Below are positions 58,445 through 64,000 of a stretch of DNA of 64,000 nt, piece by piece. The DNA lies in assembly GCF_038738535.1 (NCBI RefSeq), contig NZ_CP046128.1, positions 2,418,001 through 2,482,000 of the forward strand. The letters are read 5' to 3'. The notes beneath the pieces are model-generated. The model saw only the letters and a program-made list of their open reading frames with translations. It did not search any database and had not been told where the DNA came from. A program made the translations under genes and the position numbers. How positions within the stretch are numbered: position 1 is the first letter of the stretch; the number at the start of each line of letters is the position of its first letter. This DNA comes from Bacillus pumilus. GTDB lineage: Bacteria; Bacillota; Bacilli; Bacillales; Bacillaceae.

Positions 58445-59374
58445 TTATAAATGACGGCGGTTTTCTCCTTCGAGCAAGACTGCCTCTGCTAAATAAAGAA
58501 TCCGTTCCATTAAACGAGCGGCTTTGACCTCTTCTTTTTCCCCGCGCTGTGAGTACGTAAAGTGGTGTTTCAGTTCACTTGGTGAGAAATTAGAAGAGAA
58601 GAAAGTCGGCAGCTGCTCTGCCATACGGTATTGTAAGATCGTTCCGAGCAGTTCATCTCGAACCCAGCTTGTCATCGACTCTGCCCCAATATCATCAAGC
58701 ATTAAAATAGGGGTGGATTTGACCATGTTCAGCTTTGCTTCCAGTGTATGATCGGCTAACGAATTTTTTAACTCTCTCACAAATTCAGGCACGTACACTA
58801 GGAGAGATGGGTATTCCTTCTCCGCTAGCTGCTGCGCAATGGCTGCCAGAATATACGTTTTTCCTACTCCAAACTTTCCGTGTAAATATAAACCCTTCCC
58901 TTTGCCCGTCTCATCATAGCTTTGCAGGAATTGACCTACTTTTTGAATGACTTCCTGTCTTCCCACAACGTTCAGATCAGTGAACGTCGCTTGAAGAACA
59001 TTTTGCGGAATGTACATGCTTTTCATAAGCTCTTGCTGTTTTTTCTGTCTATCGAGCCGCAGCTTGACTGGGCAGGGGGAATATTCAATATCAATACTCT
59101 GACCTTTGATCACAAGCTTCGGGTGATACCCGTCTAAAATCGCATTGACGTTCTCTTCATCTAAGCAATATGAACAACCCTTCGACTGCTGCACATATTC
59201 AAAAAGCCGGTTCAAACTACGATTGATCATGTCTTCGTGTATTTCTTCTTGATGCTCCTGTAAAAAGGCTCTTACATCTTCATCAGATAACACACTCTCT
59301 TTAATCTGATTGTATCTCACACGAAAATCTACTCGTCCTTTTAACTGTTCAAATGAACGACCGATCGGTTTCAT
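58445..59374 (-). CDS. dnaI: Primosomal protein DnaI (helicase loader)
   Basis: A 309-residue AAA+ ATPase that loads the replicative helicase DnaC at origins and forks. The N-terminal domain (about 1-130) has the zinc-binding Cys pattern CSYC...YSPCP; the AAA+ part has Walker A GKFGVGKTYILAA, Walker B ILMLDDIGAE, sensor 1 FFSSNFSPSEL and the Arg finger region AARLMERI. ATG 59374 gives the form aligned with B. subtilis (MxPIGRS); ATG 59380 is possible. Coupled with dnaB upstream. Confidence 0.94.
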   Translation of the reverse strand: MKPIGRSFEQLKGRVDFRVRYNQIKESVLSDEDVRAFLQEHQEEIHEDMINRSLNRLFEYVQQSKGCSYCLDEENVNAILDGYHPKLVIKGQSIDIEYSPCPVKLRLDRQKKQQELMKSMYIPQNVLQATFTDLNVVGRQEVIQKVGQFLQSYDETGKGKGLYLHGKFGVGKTYILAAIAQQLAEKEYPSLLVYVPEFVRELKNSLADHTLEAKLNMVKSTPILMLDDIGAESMTSWVRDELLGTILQYRMAEQLPTFFSSNFSPSELKHHFTYSQRGEKEEVKAARLMERILYLAEAVLLEGENRRHL

Positions 59375-59391
59375 CCCCATCTCACCTCACC

Positions 59392-60816
59392 TTAATGTGC
59401 ATTGTACTTTTTCATATTTTTAAACTGATCTAACAGTTTTTCTTTTTCTCGTTCGAGGTCTTCTGTCGACAGACTGTCTAATTGTTCTTTTGCCGGCTGT
59501 TCTTTCGTTTCAGTTTCTTTCATCCAGTCAGGAAGCTTCTCTTCTCGGACAACTTTCCCTGATCCATATGTGCTGCGCTGCTTTTTCTGCTGCGCCCACT
59601 CTGTCATTTGCTTGTTCTCTTCTTTGGCAATTTTCATGGCTGCCGCTACGGTTTTAATTTTCTTTCTCACCCAATGAGCGGCGATTTTTTGCATATATGT
59701 TTTCGACAGCTTCATATCTGTTTTCAGTAATGTATAGTAGATCAAAACGTTCATGACACCTGGCTCTAGCTGCTGCTCGAGCATAATATCTTCGACAATT
59801 CTTAAGTCGGCATACGTTGGCTCAATGCCGTCAGCCATATCTTTTAGCAGCTCCCTAGGCGAAATATGATCGAGCTTTTCAATCAATTTCGCATCTGGCG
59901 TATCTGCCACTGGCGCCTTTGAAGCATCTTGACGCAAGTGTCTCGGCTGTTTTTGATCAATGAGTTTTGGCTGCTCGCCTCTGTATTCAATTTGGTACCA
60001 GTCTCTTGCGGCTTTTCTCAGCTCTTCTGTTGAGATCATTTGATCCGAACCGCAGGCACCTGCTACAATATTTTGCATTTGAAGCGGGGTGATGCCGTAT
60101 ACAACGGCTAACTTCTTAATGGTTTCTTTCACCTGCTTTGTCAAAGCCTTTCTTGGAATCATCATATCAGACATGCCCGCTAGCAATAGATCGAAATCAA
60201 AGGAATCGTCTGAGAGCGGAGCCGGCTGACTCGATCCAACGGTCACATATTCATAGCCCTGATCAAGTGACGACGCCTGATTGATTTCTTCTGTCATCCT
60301 TCGTTCACCTGGCTGCAATACGTGAAAGACTTCTTCAAACGACCGCGAGATGTTCTTTGCCTCTGCAGGAACACCTGGATAAGAAAAATAATCACGAAGC
60401 TGCTTATATTTTGCTTTCTCTACACGATGGTACAGCAGGACATTCAGCATACCATCCTGGAAAAACTCATCTGGTCTTAGCGGCGGCACAAGCTCATATG
60501 TAAACAGTCTGCCTTCTTCCGTTTCCTGTTCATATGTGCGGAGTAAACCAATCGCTTCAAGCTTTAAACGTTCCTCAAAAATATCATTTAAATTCGTTTG
60601 CAGCATGACCATGAGCTGCCGATGAGGTGCGGGTTTCCCCCACATACGATTTTGTTCCAGCTCTCCCCACAGCGTCATATATAAGCTGAAAGCGGACATG
60701 CCTATAAGCGGCTGATATAAAAGAGTAATGAGCTGTCTATCGATGTCACCGAGCAATGAAGCGCTTTTGACGACATACGGATCGACGGCTAGCACTTCCT
60801 TCCAATGCTCTGTCAT
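59392..60816 (-). CDS. dnaB: Replication initiation and membrane attachment protein DnaB
   Basis: A 474-residue Firmicutes-specific initiation protein that works with DnaD and DnaI to bring the helicase to oriC and stalled forks (unrelated to E. coli DnaB). The N-terminal winged-helix oligomerisation domain (about 1-170; LYQPLIGMSAFSLYMTLW) is followed by a DnaD-like C-terminal domain (about 305-400; SPRELLKDM...LEPGVMNVLIYYTLLKTDMKL) and a charged tail. Same order nrdR-dnaB-dnaI as in B. subtilis. Confidence 0.95.
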   Translation of the reverse strand: MTEHWKEVLAVDPYVVKSASLLGDIDRQLITLLYQPLIGMSAFSLYMTLWGELEQNRMWGKPAPHRQLMVMLQTNLNDIFEERLKLEAIGLLRTYEQETEEGRLFTYELVPPLRPDEFFQDGMLNVLLYHRVEKAKYKQLRDYFSYPGVPAEAKNISRSFEEVFHVLQPGERRMTEEINQASSLDQGYEYVTVGSSQPAPLSDDSFDFDLLLAGMSDMMIPRKALTKQVKETIKKLAVVYGITPLQMQNIVAGACGSDQMISTEELRKAARDWYQIEYRGEQPKLIDQKQPRHLRQDASKAPVADTPDAKLIEKLDHISPRELLKDMADGIEPTYADLRIVEDIMLEQQLEPGVMNVLIYYTLLKTDMKLSKTYMQKIAAHWVRKKIKTVAAAMKIAKEENKQMTEWAQQKKQRSTYGSGKVVREEKLPDWMKETETKEQPAKEQLDSLSTEDLEREKEKLLDQFKNMKKYNAH

Positions 60817-60887
60817 ATGCTGATCCTCCCCATGAATTGCAATTGTTTCTATTGTACACCCTTTTTGCGTTTTACGCTTTACGCAGG

Positions 60888-60920
60888 AAAAAGAGCGTGA
60901 AGAATCTTCAGCTCTTTTTT
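60888..60920 (-). terminator. Hairpin/terminator after nrdR
   Basis: An imperfect stem of GAGC/GCTC with inner GAAGA/TCTTC pairs ends in TTTTTCC on the minus strand, overlapping the nrdR stop. It may partly separate nrdR from dnaB. Confidence 0.6.
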
Positions 60921-61377
60921 AGCGTTCTTTCTTTAATAAATCTTTTAATTCATCAATAAAGACGTTGATATCTTTAAACTGCCGGTAAACTGAGGCAAAC
61001 CTGACGTAAGACACTTCATCAATTTTTGCCAGCTCGTCCATCACCATTTCACCTACAAGCTCGCTTTTCACTTCTGACATGCCTTGATTACGCAGTTCTT
61101 TTTCGATATTAAAGCAGACATCCTCCAGCTGCTTTAAAGCAACAGGACGCTTTTCACACGCTTTAATGAGTCCTCTCAGCATCTTTTCGCGGCTGAATTC
61201 TTCTCGAATCCCTTCTTTTTTCACCACAATCAGCGGTAATTCTTCTAATTTCTCAAACGTCGTAAAGCGATACTGGCAGCTTTCGCACTCTCTTCTACGA
61301 CGGATGGATTTCCCTTCATCTACTGGTCTTGAATCAAGCACCCTTGTGCCAAGGTGCTGACATGTGGGACATTTCAT
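60919..61377 (-). CDS. nrdR: Transcriptional repressor NrdR
   Basis: A 152-residue regulator of ribonucleotide reductase genes: an N-terminal zinc ribbon (CPTCQHLGT...[12 protein letters not shown]) and an ATP-cone (about 48-138; [29 protein letters not shown]) that senses the ATP/dATP ratio. Length is typical. It sits upstream of dnaB, linking nucleotide supply to replication genes. Confidence 0.96.
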   Translation of the reverse strand: MKCPTCQHLGTRVLDSRPVDEGKSIRRRRECESCQYRFTTFEKLEELPLIVVKKEGIREEFSREKMLRGLIKACEKRPVALKQLEDVCFNIEKELRNQGMSEVKSELVGEMVMDELAKIDEVSYVRFASVYRQFKDINVFIDELKDLLKKER

Positions 61378-61381
61378 TTCA

Positions 61382-61768
61382 TCAGCTCCGATCTATTCTT
61401 GGAAGTTGTTTGTCTAGTTCATCATAAAGAGACAAAACGGCCTTCTGACTATAACCAAAATCTGTTGGCAGGACCGTTTCTGTTGTCACATTAAAATCGA
61501 CAGCTGTTTCAAAAGGACGAATTGAAATGACAGTCGCTACGAGAAAGGCTTTTTTCGGCATTCTGATGTTTGCGCTGATTTCACCTCGTTCTGCTGAAAC
61601 AGATGTCACTTGATAGGAATCGTTTCGGGAAAGCATGGCTTCCACCGCTTGAAAAACTTGTGCATTCGTCGTTTTGTAGTAATGGCTTTTCAGTTCTGAC
61701 ACTGGATGCTCGTCAGATGTTTCTGTATGGTTTGACATGAACCGTTTGAACTTTTGTCCTAAAGTCAT
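61382..61768 (-). CDS. Hypothetical cytosolic protein between speD and nrdR
   Basis: A 128-residue soluble protein without membrane span or signal peptide. Conserved-looking parts are an [22 protein letters not shown] helix and strands ending [17 protein letters not shown] ([14 protein letters not shown]). I do not recognise a named family; similar proteins are often labelled only cytosolic protein in Bacillus. It ends 4 bases before nrdR starts, so it is cotranscribed with it. I recall no equivalent at this spot in B. subtilis 168. Confidence 0.7.
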   Translation of the reverse strand: MTLGQKFKRFMSNHTETSDEHPVSELKSHYYKTTNAQVFQAVEAMLSRNDSYQVTSVSAERGEISANIRMPKKAFLVATVISIRPFETAVDFNVTTETVLPTDFGYSQKAVLSLYDELDKQLPRIDRS

Positions 61769-61885
61769 ATACGTATCCCCTTTGCCATAATGCCTCTTCT
61801 TTATTTTATAAAAAAAACCTTTGTTTTCCTAGAACAAAAGTATAGACAAGTTGGGGAATGTTGGATTTTGTATATCAAACAAATA

Positions 61886-61934
61886 TAAAAAGGAGCATAA
61901 CACAAAGGCATTTCAATGCTTTTGGCCAGCTCCC
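61886..61934 (-). terminator. Probable terminator of speD
   Basis: About 20 bases after the speD stop, minus-strand GGAGC pairs with GCTCC around an AGCATT/AATGC inner helix, followed by TTTTTATA. Confidence 0.55.
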
Positions 61935-61953
61935 ATTGCAATCTTTTTTATGT

Positions 61954-62337
61954 TTACAGTGCTTTGGCTTGTGCCTGTTTCACTTGTACAGGTCCCATGC
62001 CTCGAGGAATTTCGATGTTTTCTCTTGTTTCGGCACCTAATTCATCTCCGATATGATCTGCTGCGATATTCGGATCTAGGTCGCCGCAAGTATAAACATC
62101 TATGCTCGCATAACCATGTTCAGGAAAGCTGTGAATTGTCAGATGAGATTCAGAAATAATGACAACTCCACTTACTCCTTGAGGTGCAAATTTGTGAAAA
62201 GCAACCTCTCTTACTTCAGCTCCTGATTTCAAAGCTGCGTTTACAAACGTTTTTTCAATAAAATCCATGTCGTTCAGTTTATCACAGTCGCATCCCCATA
62301 GCTCGGAGATAACGTGACGTCCGATTGTTTCCATCAT
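61954..62337 (-). CDS. speD: S-adenosylmethionine decarboxylase proenzyme
   Basis: A 127-residue proenzyme that self-cleaves to give the pyruvoyl enzyme making the aminopropyl donor for spermidine. The cleavage site is the Glu-Ser bond in [19 protein letters not shown] (pyruvoyl Ser near residue 64), and the catalytic Cys is in DVYTCGDL. It is almost identical in length to the B. subtilis protein and lies downstream of gapB as there. Confidence 0.96.
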   Translation of the reverse strand: MMETIGRHVISELWGCDCDKLNDMDFIEKTFVNAALKSGAEVREVAFHKFAPQGVSGVVIISESHLTIHSFPEHGYASIDVYTCGDLDPNIAADHIGDELGAETRENIEIPRGMGPVQVKQAQAKAL

Positions 62338-62568
62338 GGACCCCCCTTAAACAAGAATGAAAGAGTGAAGTTCTAAGCAGCCGGACCGGACATATACCAC
62401 GGGGGAAAGTTAGTCCAAAGAGGTCCTAACCCTTTAAGTATACCCGAATGAGTCTGCGAACAAGAAGTTCACGAAAAATAGTATACTTTGTTTAGACCCA
62501 TTTTGCAAGCTGTGTTTTTAGTGGGATTTTCTCTCATTTCTTGAAAAGGGACGTTCGTCTTCTTCATT
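62338..62568 (-). other. gapB-speD intergenic region with possible structured leader
   Basis: No terminator follows gapB, so readthrough into speD is likely. A TATACT -10 around 62440 could also start a transcript with a leader of about 100 bases. That leader contains repeated CCGGAC/GTCCGG elements and an interrupted GTTAG...CTAAC hairpin. No open frame is present. Regulatory function is not shown. Confidence 0.4.
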
Positions 62569-63591
62569 TCAAACAGCAGAAAGCTCTTTCATCTGCGAAC
62601 CGACAAACTTCACAAGATCCACCACTCTGCATGAATAACCCCATTCATTGTCATACCATGCAAGAACTTTTACTTTTCTATCCTCCATCACCATCGTTGT
62701 CAGTCCATCCACGACAGCTGAATAAGGGTTCGTGTTAAAGTCTGTAGAAACAAGCGGCTCATCCGTGTAATCTAAAATACCGGATAGAGAAGTTTTTGAT
62801 GCATTTGAGAAGGCTGCATTTACTTCTTCTGCTGTGACATCTTTTTTCAAGTCGACGACAAGATCAACCATCGATACATTGGAAACTGGCACGCGCAGTG
62901 CAAGTCCATGCAATTTCCCTTTCATGTGCGGCAGCACTAAAGAAAGCGCTTTAGCGGCACCCGTCGTAGTTGGAATGATGGACTGGGCACACGCTCTTGC
63001 CCGGCGCAAATCCTTATGCGGGTTGTCGATATTTTTTTGATCATTTGTATACGCATGAACCGTTGTCATTAAGCCGTTGTCGATGCCGAATTCATCATCT
63101 AACAATTTAACAACTGGTGCTAAACAGTTTGTTGTACAAGATGCGTTTGAAATAATGACGTGCTTTTCAGGATCAAGATCATCTTCATTGACACCCATCA
63201 CAATTGTAATGTCTTCATTTTTACCTGGAGCTGTGAGTATGACCTTTTTCGCTCCGGCATCTATATGGCCCATCGCTTGTTCTTTTGAATTAAATTTCCC
63301 TGTTGCTTCTATGACGATATCAATCCCAAGCTCTCCCCATGGAAGCTGCTTTGGGTCTCTGTCATTGAGCAAAAGCACTCTTTTCCCATTTACAATCAGT
63401 GCGTCATCTTCTGCTGTCACATCGCATTCGTAACGTCCATGATTTGTGTCATATTTAATTAAATGTGCTAGCGTTTCGGCAGGATAGCTTGCGTTCACCG
63501 CTACAATTTGAATTTGATCATCAAGCATTGCTTTTCTGAAGACCATGCGTCCAATTCTGCCAAACCCATTGATCGCTGCTTTTACCTTCAT
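62569..63591 (-). CDS. gapB: Glyceraldehyde-3-phosphate dehydrogenase, gluconeogenic (GapB)
   Basis: A 340-residue NADP-preferring enzyme used for gluconeogenesis in Bacillus. NAD(P)-fold INGFGRIGRMVFR, catalytic Cys in SNASCTTNCLAP (about 152), TVHAYTNDQKNIDNPHKDLRRARA, and WYDNEWGYSCR. Sequence details such as ALIVNGKRVLLLNDRDP fit GapB rather than glycolytic GapA. In B. subtilis gapB is repressed by CcpN on glucose; the promoter should lie in 63592-63700, where I saw no certain operator. Confidence 0.94.
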   Translation of the reverse strand: MKVKAAINGFGRIGRMVFRKAMLDDQIQIVAVNASYPAETLAHLIKYDTNHGRYECDVTAEDDALIVNGKRVLLLNDRDPKQLPWGELGIDIVIEATGKFNSKEQAMGHIDAGAKKVILTAPGKNEDITIVMGVNEDDLDPEKHVIISNASCTTNCLAPVVKLLDDEFGIDNGLMTTVHAYTNDQKNIDNPHKDLRRARACAQSIIPTTTGAAKALSLVLPHMKGKLHGLALRVPVSNVSMVDLVVDLKKDVTAEEVNAAFSNASKTSLSGILDYTDEPLVSTDFNTNPYSAVVDGLTTMVMEDRKVKVLAWYDNEWGYSCRVVDLVKFVGSQMKELSAV

Positions 63592-63734
63592 GAACAGGTC
63601 ACTCCTCTATTATGTGTTATACTCAATAAATTTATTTATGAAATTAGTATATCACATTAGAATGTAATTGCCAGTATATAAACGTATATTTTCTAAAAAG
63701 GGCTGTTCTTTTCAAAGGAAATAAGAATAAAGCA

Positions 63735-63766
63735 TAAAAAAAGAAGAGTACGTGTATGTACTCTTA
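63735..63766 (-). terminator. Terminator of coaE
   Basis: An 8-bp stem with a 6-base loop around 63744-63765 is followed on the minus strand by CTTTTTTTATG, overlapping the coaE stop. Confidence 0.85.
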
Positions 63767-64000
63767 CTTATCTGTATGTTCCCATTCATTTAATATGTTC
63801 TGCAATTGCTTTCTGATAAAAGCGAGATCTTGTGTGTTTTCTATCACGCGGTCTGCTTTTTTACATTTCTCTCCAAGGGGCTGCTGAGAGTGAATCCGAT
63901 TCAGCGCTTCTTCCTCACTGAGGTCGTTTCGATTCATGAGTCGTGATAGCTGCAATTCAGGTGTTGTATACACCACAATGATCCGGTCGACAAGACTTTC
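63764..64000 (-). CDS. coaE: Dephospho-CoA kinase, C-terminal part (runs off the window)
   Basis: The last 78 residues of CoaE, the ATP-dependent kinase completing coenzyme A. Visible: ESLVDRIIVVYTTPELQLSRLMNRNDLSEEEALNRIHSQQP, the LID-type region of the P-loop kinase fold, then the C-terminal helix. The N-terminal Walker A lies beyond base 64000. Position upstream of gapB matches B. subtilis. Confidence 0.88.
   Translation of the reverse strand, partial: ESLVDRIIVVYTTPELQLSRLMNRNDLSEEEALNRIHSQQPLGEKCKKADRVIENTQDLAFIRKQLQNILNEWEHTDK

Overview
The window looks like chromosome from a Bacillus of the B. pumilus/safensis/altitudinis type. This is inferred from gene content and protein similarity, not from a database search. 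From about 6.8 kb to the right end the gene order follows the B. subtilis segment that runs ysnB, rdgB, rph, gerM, racE, ysmB, gerE ... sdhBAC, lysC, uvrC, trxA, xsa, etfAB, fadB, fadR, lcfA, yshE, mutS2, polX, yshB, zapA, rnhC, pheTS, ysgA, sspI, cstA, ysdCBA, rplT, rpmI, infC, pft, lytST, ysaA, thrS, ytxCB, dnaIB, nrdR, speD, gapB, coaE. Most genes lie on the minus strand. Spore genes (gerE, gerM, sspI, ytxC) fit a Bacillus.

Left end (1-6.8 kb). This part is accessory. A short-chain dehydrogenase gene is broken by one in-frame TGA inside its cofactor-binding glycine motif. After it comes a small AT-rich island of about 5 kb. The island is bounded by a complete tRNA-Arg(UCU) gene at 6619-6692 and a 45-bp exact copy of that tRNA's 3' part at 1711-1755. 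The duplication continues, diverged, for about 190 bp beyond the tRNA. The island carries a superfamily-1 helicase-like ATPase overlapping a gene that looks like DUF2290, a decayed serine recombinase and a GIY-YIG nuclease. The helicase/DUF2290 pair is the best candidate for an undescribed system, possibly anti-phage. No intact integrase is present.

Core (6.8-64 kb). Housekeeping operons cover nucleotide clean-up (rdgB, rph), cell wall (racE), respiration (sdhCAB), lysine synthesis (lysC under a lysine riboswitch), DNA repair (uvrC, mutS2, polX), fatty-acid oxidation (lcfA, fadR, fadB, etfBA with a FadR box), division and RNA processing (zapA, rnhC), aminoacyl-tRNA synthesis (pheST and thrS, each with a T-box leader), translation (infC-rpmI-rplT), pyruvate transport and its two-component control (lytST, pftAB; also cstA), replication initiation (dnaB, dnaI), polyamine synthesis (speD) and gluconeogenesis (gapB).

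Departures from the B. subtilis layout. A yraO-yraN-yraM-like block (tricarboxylate transporter, LysR regulator, PrpF-family isomerase) plus a stand-alone biotin protein ligase sit between gerE and ysmA. An Imm63-like gene and a 25-aa membrane peptide sit between lcfA and yshE. A gene of unknown function lies between speD and nrdR. A promoter-terminator pair on the otherwise silent plus strand upstream of cstA could encode a small RNA. No rRNA, CRISPR array or complete insertion sequence was seen.
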